Positions 19,590 to 31,377 of a stretch of DNA of 64,000 nt are shown here, in pieces. The notes beneath the pieces are model-generated. The model ran no database searches and was not told the origin of the DNA. It saw only the letters and a program-made list of their open reading frames with translations. A program made the position numbers and the translations under genes. Each line of letters starts with the position of its first letter. The first letter of the stretch is position 1. The stretch is taken from positions 1,070,501 to 1,134,500 of the forward strand of contig NC_056413.1 of assembly GCF_905147365.1 (NCBI RefSeq). Reading direction: 5' to 3'. This DNA comes from Aricia agestis. Its lineage: Eukaryota; Arthropoda; Insecta; Lepidoptera; Lycaenidae.

Positions 19590-21080
19590 TTGCAGTGTCT
19601 GTCAGCTTCTTGTAACATGCGCGACGAGAACATTTTACTGGGTGGAATATATGTGGCTTATTTGGTCAAAACAAATTCCAGAAACAAAATAACAAACCGA
19701 AAGTTTTAGATACGGTCAGAGGGCATGCGTCGCGGGCACGCCTCACGTTCGCTGTTGACTGCGCTATAACGCATGCCCTTGACGCAGGAGTCACAATAGA
19801 TCCTCATGTGTCGCAGTGATGTCAGGGCTACAGCGACCTGCCTTTAAAAAAAATGCCCTTGACGAACAGAAAAGGCACAGTGTGGACAAAGCAATTAGTG
19901 AGCTTTCGCGGAAATTCGTTTATTGTGCAGGATTTTTTTTTGTGATAAAGCTATCATTGGTGGGAAGATTCACGAATACACGAAAGAGAGAAGTACACAA
20001 AGTATCTTCATACCAAATTTCATCCAAATCGGTTAAGTAGCTTAGCGAGATAAGTTAAAAGAAAGACACTATTAATTCTTAATTAGAATAACTTATTGAT
20101 TTGCGATCTTACTACAAAAGATTTAAACACCTGTTGAACAGTTGATTAGAGAAAAATTCAGTACAATCTGTACAGTCTCAAAACAGCTGTACAGATATGT
20201 TTAGTATTTTGTGGTAAGACCGTTACTTTCCAGTGACATTTTATTTGTCTTCGCTTTATTAAAGTAACTAGCAAATGTTTAGTTGTTGGGTTTCATTTCG
20301 GAAAAAATATATATGGTTCGTAAAATGAATTTCGGCATAACTAAGTTGCGGGCAACGTTGCGTCATAAGTGGGTCAGAATTTCATGAAATTACTTATCCC
20401 CCTGAATATTTGCTCCCTAAAAATTAAAATGTGCTCCAACAAAAATAATAAGTATTCATGACGGAGGAGTTAAATAGTAGAAAAGTAAATTAATTAAGCA
20501 AGTTCTCGACCGGGACTCGGGGTTTAGGAGTTACTTAGATTGCTTTATCTCTTTAAACGTTAGCGCATATTATAATAAACTTTGGAAAAATTATAAGACG
20601 TAATAATGTAACTTCAAACAGTTGTCCAAGCATGGACTTAAGCTTCTTGATTGATAACGATGGTGCAATGCCTTTGGTAGGCCCAGAAAAAAAAAGAGTA
20701 TTCAGCTAGAGGTGGTTGTGGTATTTGAGCAGATGCTCTAAGCCTAAAGCCTTAAGTCAAAAATGACAATGATATAATAATATTTATTGTGGTAGATAAA
20801 GGATTTATTCAAGATACAATCTTTTTACAAAATTTGCTGGCATTATACATTTTTTTATTACAATAATTAGGGTTCATCTATGGGCCAGTCGCCCATATCC
20901 TTTGTTTGTCTCATTGTATTTTAAAGTCACAACATTAGATACTTATTTTGTAACGTCTGTAGTTAGCATGTAACGCAATTAATATCAAAGGTATAATAAG
21001 GTTCTCCTAATAGTAAGCAAATGCATTGTATTATATTATATATTTCAGTTATTTGTTCATGACTTTATTTTAAACTTAAC
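19590..21080. other. Unassigned sequence with an inverted GCATGCG motif pair
   Basis: GAGGGCATGCGTCG at 19720 and CGCATGCCCTTGACG at 19769 are inverted copies about 50 bp apart, and ATGCCCTTGACGAACAG recurs near 19852. The rest is AT-rich with no recognisable coding or repeat termini. Confidence 0.3.
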
Positions 21081-21082
21081 TA

Positions 21083-21420
21083 ACGACCCGCCCCGGCGTC
21101 GCACGGGTATAAAATATATAGCCACTGAAAAAATGATTAAAATCGATAGCCTATGATCCTTCACGTGGTCTACTTCTTATCTTTGCCAAATAACATGAAA
21201 ATTGCTCCAGTAGTTCGCGATAAGCCCTTTCAAATCATTTCCCCCATTTTCTCCACATTTTCCTATTAATCTTAGCATGATAAAATATAGACTTTAGCCA
21301 TCCTCGATAAATGGGCTATCTAACACTGAAAGAATCATCAAAATCCGTTGCGTAGTTTTAAAGATTAAAGAGAACAAAGGGACATGAGAAAAAAAGCGAC
21401 TTTATTTTATAATATGTATA
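21083..21420 (-). mobile_element. Helitron-like repeat, ACCCGCCCCGGCGTCGCACG family
   Basis: Contains ACGACCCGCCCCGGCGTCGC and CACGGGTATAAAATATATAG, then GTGGTCTACTTCTTATC, and ends in AT-rich sequence with ATAATATGTATAGA. The GC-rich end at the left resembles a Helitron 3' region on the minus strand. Class assignment is tentative. Confidence 0.4.
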
Positions 21421-21929
21421 GAAGATCCAACCTGACCTTAGTACTCCCAAAAAACAAGTTACCTTTGAATAAAACTTTTAGGGAAAACTCACAATATTGT
21501 AACAAAGTTTCCCCCCACCCAGCAAAAGGCACTTACGAGAAAAGAAATTGTATGTTTGGAAATTTTGAATAGCATTAAACGTCGTTTGGCGAAAGGATAA
21601 TGAGATATTGATGTACTTGGACTGTCCTGATATCTCTTATCAGGAAAGGTCTTCACATATTTTCATAAAACATTACAATATACACACAGGAGTTACGACT
21701 TTATTATGTAGGACGTAGAGGTGGTTACTCCATGATGTGTGTAAAGTAGGTTTTCGTCACTTCCCTTTGTGTCACCCTTTTGTGTGACTCAGTTTTTAAG
21801 CAATAAATTGTATATTATCGTATTGTATATTGTATTGTGAATACAATACAATCGTATGATTTAGTTGTGTACTTAACACTGTTTATAATATTATAGCTAT
21901 TCAAATATTCAAAAAAACAATAATTGATA

Positions 21930-22050
21930 GCCCTTTTTAAGGTTTCGCAGCTAATTAATAAAAACAGGATACTATTACTAAGACTACGTTATCTGTCCAT
22001 CCGTCTGTCTGTCAGTATGTCTGTCTCCAGGCTGTATCTCAAGAACGAGA
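21930..22050 (+). repeat. 5' fragment of the GTACCCAAAGGG repeat family
   Basis: AAGGTTTCGCAGCTAATTAA, ATACTATTACTAAGACTACG, a CTGTC tract and CAGGCTGTATCTCAAGAACG match the first ~120 bp of the repeat at 10824. The rest is missing. Confidence 0.6.
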
Positions 22051-22417
22051 GATTTAACTTAATTAAGAGTCATATAAAATACTGGCTGTGAACTGCGGTG
22101 TTATCTGCGGTTTTTTAGTGAAAGTTAATTGCGTATTAATAGTAGATGATTTATCGTGAATTAATTTTCATTGATTTTCCCATAGAACATATTAAGTGTT
22201 AATCCAGGATATCAGCTAGCTCCATACCAAATTTTATTAGAATTGTTCCAGCCGCATACACTCACAAACTTTGGAATGTTAGTATGATAAAATTATCTTT
22301 TTAACCCCCTACAAATTCAGGAACAATGTAACACATCAAATTCTCTTATCGCAGCGATAGTTGGCAAACTCCTTCAAAACAATGGGACTGATTTTGATAA
22401 AATTGTAAATAATTTAA

Positions 22418-22686
22418 TATAATATCTATGGACGCTTCACACCACGTCAGTCTGGCCCCGTGGTAAGTACCTGAAGGACTTGTGTTACGGGTACCAGACA
22501 ACGGAAATATATTTAATACTTTTATATTATACATAATATTTAAGATTTTTATTATATGATACACATATTTAATACACATCCATGAACCAGGAACTTTGAA
22601 AACTTATTGTTCCGTCGGCGGGATTCGAACCTGCGACCCCCGGCTTGAGCTACCAAGAGCCCACCAACTGAGCCACAGAGGTCGTC
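22418..22686 (-). mobile_element. tRNA-derived SINE, GTGGCTCAGTGG family, copy 2
   Basis: From AATATCTATGGACGCTTCAC to GAGCCACAGAGGTCGTC. The B-box complement GGGATTCGAACCTGCGACCC and the A-box complement CCAACTGAGCCACAG are clear. It is uninterrupted, and its interior serves as the empty site for the Helitron at 13731. Confidence 0.85.
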
Positions 22687-22781
22687 AAAATAAATGTCTA
22701 TCTTGTAGGTTTCGGAATCAGCCAGCATCTTGTCATACCCGACATATAATTCTTTAACGGTGTCAGAATGTTTATAAGTTT

Positions 22782-22924
22782 GAGGGACTGTTTCTCCACT
22801 TCCTGATAAGTGACGAATAGGCTATCCACCAATTAACTTGACAGATCAAGTATGGAGAATCTGTCAAAAAAATTATGAATAGCCTATTCGGCACTTTATC
22901 AGAAAGTGGTGAAATAGGCCCTTA
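22782..22924. mobile_element. MITE with ~60 bp inverted arms
   Basis: Left arm contains TCCTGATAAGTGACGAATAG and right arm CTATTCGGCACTTTATCAGA, extending outward to GGGACTGTTTCTCC and GGTGAAATAGGCCC. The arms are diverged and separated by only ~14 bp. Confidence 0.7.
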
Positions 22925-23272
22925 TTGCTTGTGTATCTGACCGTGAGGAGTAAATTCGATTCAAACAAACATACATCAATATTTTCTACATGACATAATA
23001 TTATCACAGCTGATGGTTAGGTTCATTTACCCCGTCCGAAAACAGCTGACTCCATCAGCATCACTTAGAGAATGACTGTCATGATTAGTCTTATTACTCG
23101 AGCATTAATGTACACTCAGACACATAAAAATAAGGAAATTTGAACAACAATACGAATATTGTTTTATTTTATTAAATTATTAGCTTAAGCATAGTAACTT
23201 TATGCCATAGCATGAAAGGTATCCTTTTGTTGTTATTGGTCAATTAAATATAAGAAATTATTTTGCATACCT

Positions 23273-23434
23273 GCAGGCGTAGCATGGTCACCGTAGAAAC
23301 GGTTTCTTGATTCTTCGTACGGAACACAAAGTGACAGACAGTGGAAATCCGCCATTTTGTCGATAAAATCTGTCAGTATGTCGATTCTTCCGTAGAAAGA
23401 AACCATTTCTATAGTGACCATGCTACGCCTGCTG
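23273..23434. mobile_element. MITE with CAGGCGTAGCATGGTCAC termini
   Basis: Left CAGGCGTAGCATGGTCAC and right GTGACCATGCTACGCCTG are perfect 18-bp inverted termini. The similarity continues inward through GTAGAAACGGTTTC / GAAACCATTTCTAT. The 62-codon minus-strand frame here is a by-product. Confidence 0.8.
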
Positions 23435-23497
23435 GTGCGATATACAATTTTATGTAACGTACTAACACTTTGAATTCATAGGCCAAACTAGTACTTT

Positions 23498-23610
23498 GCA
23501 ATATAAGAACAATATAATAATTTGCAATATAAATACAATATAATAATTTGCAATATAAATACAATATAATAATTTGCAATATAAATACAATATAATAATT
23601 TGCAATAAAA
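23498..23610. repeat. 26-bp tandem repeat, ~4 copies
   Basis: Unit AATTTGCAATATAAATAC plus AATATAAT repeats with a 26-bp period. AT-rich minisatellite. Confidence 0.85.
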
Positions 23611-23744
23611 ATAAAACTTTATAATAGTGACACCAAACTTCTAGAGACAGTACATTATTAATTAATGATTTGAGTCGCACATATTAAATGTTTATTTAAC
23701 TGAGTATAGTCGTGAACACAAACACGTTATCATCTCATCTAGAC

Positions 23745-23905
23745 TAATATTATAAATGCGAAAGTATGTCTGTCTATCTGTTACCTCTTTACGCCCTAAC
23801 CTCTCGGGATAGAACATAGAATACTTATCATCCCGTACAAATGTAGGGTTCCCTCGCAATAATATAATTTTGACGCAACGGAGTTGACAGAGATTCATTC
23901 GCATT
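23745..23905 (+). mobile_element. Helitron-like fragment, common family
   Basis: ACTAATATTATAAATGCGAA, GTCTGTCTATCTGTTACCTC and GACGCAACGGAGTTGACAG mark both ends. The middle is deleted and the final CTAGT is not present. Confidence 0.6.
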
Positions 23906-24139
23906 ATAATATCAGTATGTATATGTGTGAGATAATAATAATATTATATTGGTATTGTTTATAAGCTTTGGATACATATCTGGTGGCGACTGTACCTGTG
24001 ATATTGCGTGGTTATGTGATATTATGTAGATGTCGGTGGTAATGGTTTGTGGTGGAGGAACCTTCGGGGAGCTTAGGCTTACTTCGATGTCATCATCATT
24101 ACTGCCTTCGTACAGTCATTTGCTATCATTCCAGAATTA

Positions 24140-24330
24140 GCAGTATTTGTAGAATATGAATAAAAAATCAAAATCAAAATTGTTTTATATCTGAATAAAT
24201 TTAAAATAAATGTTTTCAGAATGTCCTACATGATGCCTACCACCGGTTCAGGAACTAACCCGGCGAGAAGAACCGGCGTAAGAAACTCGCACGCGGCCCA
24301 CTTTTTTGTATCTTTTTTTTTAAATAAAGT
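24140..24330. repeat. Interspersed repeat containing AACCCGGCGAGAAGAACCGG
   Basis: A GC-rich segment (TACCACCGGTTCAGGAACTA, CCCGGCGAGAAGAACCGGCG) lies between AT-rich AAATCAAAATCAAAAT and a T-run. It looks like a LINE-derived scrap, but I cannot place it in a protein frame. Confidence 0.35.
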
Positions 24331-24362
24331 TTACAATGTATTTATGTATGTAAAACATAGTA

Positions 24363-24797
24363 TTCTATCCATACTAATATAACATTACAAGCTGTACACC
24401 ACCTGTTGACGCCCAGGAATACTAACAACGCATCGCTGTTTATTAAAAAAAAACGCCATTTAGTTGACGCACAGGAATATTTACTATCAACGCCCTCTGC
24501 CCCTAACATGCAGGTACTAATAAAAAGTGTCGAGGTCAAATCAAGGTCAAATATTGTTCTGTCATGCCCTCAGATTTACGCCGAACGTGCGATAAGGAAT
24601 TTTGTTCCAATTATTGTGTGTGTGTATGTCTGCCTGTTACCTCTTCACGCCTAAATCACTGATTTTGCTGAAATTTGGTTTGGAGATTCTTTGAGTCCCG
24701 TGAAAGGACATCTAGGATAATTTTTACTCTGTAAAATGTACGGTTCCCGCGCGACAAACGAGTTTAGGCGCACCGGAGTTATGGGCGTCATCTAGTA
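24363..24797 (+). mobile_element. Helitron-like element with a ~200 bp internal insertion
   Basis: Begins TCTATCCATACTAATATAAC and ends GGGCGTCATCTAGT. Between the 5' end and TATGTCTGCCTGTTACCTCT there is about 200 bp not seen in other copies, containing a direct repeat of TTGACGC(C/A)CAGGAATA (near 24407 and 24463). Confidence 0.6.
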
Positions 24798-24907
24798 CAC
24801 TATAAATATATCAGCTGATCCGTTGTTCAATCTGTTGTAGCCTGTAGGAATAATGAATATGCTTAAGAGCCTGAAAGAAAGAACTTCCGACAGAGCGAAT
24901 GGTAAAT

Positions 24908-25210
24908 ATATTTTTTTAATGAAATAAGGGGGCAAACGAGCAAACGAGTCACCTGATAAAAAGCAACTTCCGTCGCCTATGGACACTCGCAGCATCAGAA
25001 GAGCTACATGTGCGTTGCCGGCCTTTTAAGAGGGAATAGGGTAATATGGGAGGGTAGGGAAGGGAAGGAAGGGAAGGGGATTGGGCCTCCGGTAAACTCA
25101 CTCACTCGGCTAAACACAGCGCAAGCGCTGTTTCACGCCGGTTTTCTGTGAGAACGTGGTATTTATCCGGTCGAGCCGGCCCATTCGTGCCGAAGCATGG
25201 CTCTCCCACG
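24908..25210 (-). mobile_element. Abundant poly-A retroposon, copy 6
   Basis: Reverse orientation from the T-run and AATGAAATAAGGGGGCAAAC to ATGGCTCTCCCACG. The minisatellite is short. Confidence 0.9.
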
Positions 25211-25532
25211 TATACAATTTCAAATATCGTATCTATCTACACATAGGGGAATTTTAACGATATTTTTAAGTTGAAATTCTTTAGCATCGTTGTCAATGAT
25301 ATAATAATAAAATACCCAAAGCAGATAATATGTTACTACCGCACGCGTTGTGAAGCTTCAAATACGACCCAATTGGGTCGTCTTTTATTTAGTCTGTCTC
25401 TTTTATGTAAATGGCATTTCGTATCTTTTGTTCCACTTTTCTTTCAATTTTGTCAATGTATTTCGGAAAAGATTTAAGCCGGAAAATAGTATGAACGTAA
25501 CAGATCTGTATAAGTAGAATATCATTGATCGT

Positions 25533-25676
25533 TGTACTATCAGAGAAGTTGATTCCTAGGCAGATGGCGGATATAAGTAGATAATTTAGTCGCGTTAAAT
25601 GTTAATAGTCAGACGACAGCCGACCAAATGACGAAGGTCTATCAATTGCCTAGGAATCAATTTCCTCGATGGTACA
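25533..25676. mobile_element. MITE, GTACTATCAGAGAAG family, second full copy
   Basis: Same terminal inverted repeats as at 3313-3476, with the internal CGACCAAAT(A/G)ACG shared. 144 bp against 164 bp, so internal deletions distinguish the copies. Confidence 0.75.
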
Positions 25677-25679
25677 ATT

Positions 25680-26160
25680 TTTGTAGTGCTCAATAAAGCT
25701 TAAATTCGCGTCAGAACACGGTATCTGATCGAAAATTTGTAAGACGAAGGGAGAGTAAATCACCGAATTGAAATATTTCCCTCTCGGCGAGAAGACTGCT
25801 TCTGCTGTTTCATTAAACACTCCTGTCAAGACTCCCAGAGGGCATATTTTTGCATATTAAGTAACTATCTAATGGCTTTATCTGTTTTTTTGAAACCAGA
25901 TACATTTTCATACACAATATTAATGCGAAATTCGAAAACATTGAAGCTTTGGATCGTATCAAATAAATGCTTTATCGAATCAAAAGCGAGTGTTGTATTA
26001 CGTAAAAATGTCGACTACGTGAAACGTAGGGAGGTCGTATTCTTAACAATGTTATTTGGGTATCAAACTCGTATTTTGATACGAGATATTTTATGTTATG
26101 ACGCACGACACGATAAAATTTATTAAACAAACACACAGCTCCTGGATTTTGAAGTATGAA
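25680..26160. other. Unassigned AT-rich stretch
   Basis: Contains an 84-codon open frame (25872-26126, plus) without recognisable domains. Nothing else seen. Confidence 0.25.
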
Positions 26161-26166
26161 TATTTG

Positions 26167-26496
26167 TTTTTTTTTTTTTTTTTTATAATGAAATAAGGGG
26201 GCAAACGAGCAAACGGGTCACCTGATGGAAAGCAACTTCCGTCGCCCATGGACACTCGCAGCATCAGAAGAGCTGCAGGTGCGTTGCCTGCCTTTTTAAG
26301 AGAAAATAGGGGAGGGTAGGGATGGGAAGGGAATAGGGGAGGGTAGGGAAGGAATAGGGTAGGGGATTGGGCCTCCGGTAAACTCACTCACTCGGCGAAA
26401 CACAGCGCTAGCGCTGTTTCACGCCGGTTTTCTGTGAGAACGTGGTATTTATCCGGTCGAGCCGGCCCATTCGTGCCGAAGCATGGCTCTCCCACG
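26167..26496 (-). mobile_element. Abundant poly-A retroposon, copy 7
   Basis: Reverse orientation with a 19-nt T-run at the left and GGCTCTCCCACG at the right. Its flanks are themselves inverted repeats (GGATTTTGAAGTATGAA at left, the reverse complement of GGATTTTGAATTATGAA at right), so it seems to have landed in a small palindromic element. Confidence 0.9.
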
Positions 26497-26626
26497 TAAA
26501 ACTGTTTTCATAATTCAAAATCCACACTTTTTTTCCTAAGCTGAAGTACATTGTAGGGGTATACACTTTGGAAAAAAAAGTTTGGCGCGGTTACAGCTGG
26601 AACTAAATCTATATCTATCTATACAG

Positions 26627-26750
26627 TGTGCTAGTGTAAACACCGTTATCCTTGAAACCATCAAATGAGCCCGTCAAAATGAACAACTTTTTCTATGAGA
26701 AAGCGGGCTCATTTGATGGTTTCAAGGATAACGGTGCTTACACTAACACA
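26627..26750. mobile_element. Foldback element with 47-bp arms
   Basis: Arms 26627-26673 and 26704-26750 match at 45 of 47 positions (core CACCGTTATCCTTGAAACCA). The 30-nt loop is unrelated. A minimal MITE, or an inverted duplication able to form a long hairpin RNA. Confidence 0.8.
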
Positions 26751-27020
26751 TATATAAAATAAAGTAGTGTTAGTTACACCACTTATAACTCAAGAACGGA
26801 TGAACCGATTTGGCTGAAAATTGTGAATGAAGGAGACGGACATAGGATACTTTTTATCCCGTTCGACCGCGTTTCCGTGAAGTCAGTATGAAATAAAATA
26901 TCTTATACATATATAAAATTCTCGTGTCACAATGTTAATTACCGCACTCCTCCGAAACGGCTTTACTGATTTTAACCTATGTGCATATTCAGTAGGTCTG
27001 AGAACCGGCTACTGGCTTTT

Positions 27021-27178
27021 TATAAATAACTAGCTGTCCCGGTGAACTTCGTGTCACTTTAAAACCTTTCTTGGACTTCTACGAATATTTTAAGACTAAA
27101 ATCAGCCCAATCCGTCCAGCCGTTTTCGAGTTTTAGCGCGACTAACACATTTGAAAATCCATTTTTATATATATAGAT
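27021..27178 (-). mobile_element. Helitron-like fragment, ACTAGCTGTCCCGGTGAA family
   Basis: ACTAGCTGTCCCGGTGAACT on the plus strand is the reverse complement of a ...CTAGT 3' terminus. It continues through TTTTAAGACTAAAATCAG and ends in TATATATATAGATAG. Related fragments lie at 47031-47320 and 53388-53598. Confidence 0.55.
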
Positions 27179-27179
27179 A

Positions 27180-28460
27180 GTAAATTATTACTATGAGGTG
27201 TGGCGATTATGTGGCATGCGTTACAAGTTTGAATTATGCTTACTAGTATTATAAAGGAACATACACATTTACGATGATGAAGAACTTACACACTACAACA
27301 ACTCGAGACTGACGGCGACCATTGTTTGTGCGACGGGATAGCGATGGACATTGCCATGGTGCCATACTTATTTAGTCACTTCAATAAAATAATATGGGCG
27401 AAATACTTTATAAGGCAAAACAACATTTGCCGGGACAGCTTTTTTTAATATTTAGCAACATTGCACTTGTTTGTGTCAAAAGTGCGTCCAAGCGTTGCCT
27501 TTAATTAAAGAAAAGCGCACTCATTCAAAACGCAATCTTTTGAGCTATTGCATGGCTTTTAATCGCGGGGTTTTAGCGCGACGACTGAATCAAGAAATTC
27601 CTTAATAAAAATAAACCCCACACCCCCCACTCGGCGACAGCGGTGGGGCGTTGAAAGCCGTGCATCGTCTAACGTCGTTTCAGTTCGACAGAATTCGGCA
27701 CGGTGTTTGTGTGCGTGCGACTAGACGTATGCGTGTAGACTAGCTACTATGCAATAATTTTACCGCGGCAGTCCCCAAGTGCCACACGTATTTATTTTGC
27801 CAAGCTGTAAAATAATTCACATCGGGGCATTAAGAATAATGTACCTACACTGCGAATAACTGTACAAAATCTGCTATTCTTTGTCCGTTATGTGACGTTT
27901 ACAATGTTCCAAAAAGATACAAGCAGACCTGGCATGTCACTTTGTTATATTATTTTTATTAGTAAAGGGGAAAAAATAAAACCAAAAAGTTTTGCTCCAG
28001 AAACTATTATATTTTTTGTAAGGTTTAATCTTTTTTATAATTAAAAAGACAAAACTCGGACCAGTTTTCCCCCTTAAAACACTGTAGGTACTCTAAAAAT
28101 GTTTCATAAATAGTTTCGAAATAAGTGCTCTTAAATAAAATCGTGAATATGAAATAGCCATCCACAGGCTCGTTATGCGGCTCTGAATTTTCACAATTTC
28201 CACGATTTTCCACGGTTTTTCACCATTCCCAGCAATGAGTGCTGCTCCAAAACGAACAATCGAAACGTGTTAGTTGATTACATTTATTTTGTTACATTTT
28301 TATTTCGTGTTACTGCTGTCTAAAAATATTTTACGTAGTAACAACTAACAGCAGTAAAAAATATGAGTTTGAACATTCGTTAGTCACTACCAAATTATAT
28401 CAATAGTTACTGTTACATAAGTATAACTATTTTGAGAGTAACAAATGTTTAGTAAATTTA
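27180..28460. other. Unassigned, mostly single-copy-looking stretch
   Basis: Few recognisable repeats, apart from a scrap AACATTTGCCGGGACAGCTT at 27422. Positions 27600-27740 are GC- and CpG-richer, with CGTTTCAGTTCGAC, an arthropod-initiator-like TCAGTT. A 62-codon minus-strand frame (28025-28213) is unrecognised. A promoter or 5' exon is possible but unproven. Confidence 0.3.
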
Positions 28461-28462
28461 TA

Positions 28463-28795
28463 CGTGGGAGAACCAAGCTTCGGCACGAATGGGCCGGCTC
28501 GACCGGAGAAATACCACGTTCTGACAGAAAACCGGCGTGAAACAGCGCTTGCGCTGTGTTTCGCCGAGTGAGTGAGTTTACCGGAGGCCCAATCCCCTAC
28601 CCTATTCCCTTCCCTACCCTCCCCTATTCCCTTCCCGTCCCATCCCTACCCTCCCCTATTACCCGATTCCCTCTTGAAAGGCCGGCAACGCACCTGCAGC
28701 TCTTCTGATGCTGCGAGTGTCCATGGGCGACGGAAGTTGCTTTCCATCAGGTGATCCGTTTGCTCGTTTGCCCCCTTATTTAATAAAAAAAAAAT
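28463..28795 (+). mobile_element. Abundant poly-A retroposon, copy 8
   Basis: Starts CGTGGGAGAACCAAGCTTCG and ends CCCCCTTATTTAATAAAAAA. Flanks TAGTAAATTT (left) and TGGTAGATTT (right) match at 8 of 10 positions, a possible target duplication. Confidence 0.9.
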
Positions 28796-29244
28796 TGGTA
28801 GATTTTTTTTATGTTTATAATTGTTATAATTGTCAACCTTTCTGTTACAATATTATAGTTTCATTTCAGCGACTAAAAATTAAAAATGCGACTAAATATC
28901 ACACGTAGCATACTGAAATGCACGATAAACAAAAGTGTTGCCTTCAGTATAAATCTCTTGAAGATTTAATTTTATCAAACGTACTAACAACGGGCTATTT
29001 ATTCCGAACATACTGGACTCATGCGATGCAAAAAGTGTGCTGCGAATCATTAACTAGTTTTTCCTGAGTATGCCGACAGTGACGGATGGCCGCTACGTAA
29101 GGAACTTGTTTTTACTCGTACCTTTAAATAAACCTATTTCAACACGTACGGCTGTATTTTGTCGACTACGTTCGTTTTTTGTTGCGTCATATTAAAATGG
29201 TCTTGAATAGATTTTACACTCGAATCGATATTTTAAACCTATCC

Positions 29245-29397
29245 AACGACACCCCACATGATGAGGTGGACGCGAAAAAAAAATCATCCAAAAATATTTT
29301 TTGAATTTTTCATGTACCATTTTGTCGAAATCATTAATATGTGCATTCATGCTAAATTACAGCTTTGTAGGTCCTATAGTCTCTACGCAAAACCGCG

Positions 29398-29429
<32 letters not shown>

Positions 29430-29480
29430 GACGGACAGACCGAAACTATAAGGGTTCCTTGTTGACTACGGAACCCTAAA
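29245..29480 (-). repeat. Interspersed repeat, GGTTCCGTAGTCAACAAGGA family, copy 1
   Basis: Reverse orientation: CCACATGATGAGGTGGACGC, a (GACG/GACA)n tract at 29399-29440 and GGGTTCCTTGTTGACTACGG then AACCCTAAAAA. The copy at 63133-63385 is in the other orientation. Confidence 0.7.
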
Positions 29481-30530
29481 AATATTTAAAATCTTACATG
29501 ATAACATCTTTAAGTACTCTTCTAAGCAGTTTATAAAGACACAAACAAACCTTTGAATTTTTTGATATTTGCTTACGTGAAACATTTTAAGTGATATTTT
29601 GTTTTTCAAAATTCTTCTCAGTATATTTTAATTGACTTTTAACAGAACATTAAATTCATTCCTACAAATTAAACGAAACATTTCATTTATTCAAATGAGA
29701 TATAAATCAGACGTTTAACAAAATCAGAGATAGGCGGCGCCGAGTCCCGGCCAGAAGTTTTACCGCTCTAAAAATTATCCATTTCACAATAATGGTCCTC
29801 CATAGCTTAATTTCAGCCGTTCAAAATGAGATATTACCCGGCGTAATCGATAGCACATTAAGAACAGTCTTTGGACTTGACAAATTCACTCCAAGATTTC
29901 GCTCCGAAAGTATTTAGGGGGGGTTCTAATGAATAGGGATCCAGCTGATGAATAGCCCGCCGCAACTTAAGGATTTTATTGTTACTCGTACTATCTTTTT
30001 GAGGTGGCTTTAGCTATACTGGTATAAATTATAGCTCATTAGCTATACGGGTTTTAGAAGTATAATGTATTTATCTATTTATACTTTTGCACAATGTTGG
30101 TACATAGGTGGACTTAATGCCAAATGGCATTCTCTACCAGTCAACCTTTAGGTGTTCAAAAACAAAATTGTGAAAGAAAATAAATAAAATGCTAACTAAA
30201 AGGGTCACAAGCGAGCATTTCACTTTGTAATACGAAAACACTCTAATGATACTATAAAAATATGCCTAATTTAATTCAAATTACTTACTATATTTACAAA
30301 AAATATCACGCAATTAAAACACACATTATTGTGTGTGAACTTATAAGTTTGTTCTGACAAATCGATTGTAATATGAGATGTAAGGTGGAAAACAGGTTTT
30401 ATGTAATTTTTGGAGCATAATAGAAAATCACATCGGAGTCTTTTATGATGCTAATAAACGTAGCCTTGTTCTTCCCAATGTTTACTTTATTTTCGTGTAT
30501 AATCTGTAGTTCCTGATTATTTAATAATAA
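29481..30530. other. Unassigned AT-rich stretch
   Basis: No gene-like frame, no clear inverted termini. Only low-complexity AT sequence and a short GTGCATT-type microrepeat. Confidence 0.3.
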
Positions 30531-30534
30531 TGAT

Positions 30535-30811
30535 AATAATATCTATGGACGATTTACACTACGTCAGTCTGGCCCCGTGCTAAGTACCTACCTGAAGGAC
30601 TTGTGTTACGGGTACCAGACAACGGAAATATATTTAATACTTTTATACTATACTATACATATATTTAGGATTTTTATTATATGATACACATATTAAATAC
30701 ACATCCATGATCCAGGAACTTCGAAAACTTTTTGTTCCGTCGGCGGGATTCGAACCCGCGACCCCCGGCTTGAGCTACCAACAGCCCACCAACTGAGCTA
30801 CAGAGGTCGTC
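30535..30811 (-). mobile_element. tRNA-derived SINE, GTGGCTCAGTGG family, copy 3
   Basis: From ATATCTATGGACGATTTACA to GAGCTACAGAGGTCGTC, with GGGATTCGAACCCGCGACCC as the B-box complement. Uninterrupted. Confidence 0.85.
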
Positions 30812-31110
30812 AAATTTGATACAAATGAATTAAAATGCCTTTCTCCTTATAATTTTAGAATCTTACTTTTGCAGATAATATTCTCATAATCAATTTTATT
30901 TTATGCTTCCGTAAAATAAAAAAGTCATCAGAATTTTTGTAACAGAAGTCAACGAACACATAAATCTACGCGTGTTTGTTTTGAACTCGCTAAGAATTCC
31001 ATGACTTTTAATGAAAATGTCTTGTTTCTGATTTTTTGCTTACTCATAACAGCTTTTGAACATTTCAAGTGGGAGTACAAGAAATATCGTCCGTCATCAT
31101 CATCGTGATA

Positions 31111-31335
31111 TCAGCCTATAGTCGTCCACTGCTGGACATAGGCCTCTCTCCGACCGATCTCCTGCTACTCGCATCCAACATGGGCCTGCAACTAAGCGGA
31201 GATCGTCGTCCCACCTAGTTAGAGGTCGACCTACACCCCGATTTCCCAGCCCTGGTATCCATTCCAGAGTAAGTTTACTCCAGCGATCGTCTGTTCTTCG
31301 AGCTACGTGACCAGCCCAGTCCCAGCCATTGTCCG
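31111..31335 (-). pseudogene. RTE-type LINE, C-terminal ORF fragment, frameshifted
   Basis: On the minus strand: WDWAGHVARRTDDRWSKL, then EWIPGLGNRGVGRP, TRWDDDLRLVAGPCWMRVAG, a frame change in the next ~10 codons, and REAYVQQWTTIG with a TGA at 31111-31113. W-x-W-AGH-x-AR, GRP-x-x-RW-x-DD and the terminal VQQW are RTE-like. The subfamily differs from the fragment at 11137. A TGATGA-type tail follows the stop. Dead. Confidence 0.8.
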
Positions 31336-31377
31336 TATTCGTTTATAATTTTGATAAAGTGGTAGCCACTTTTTAAC

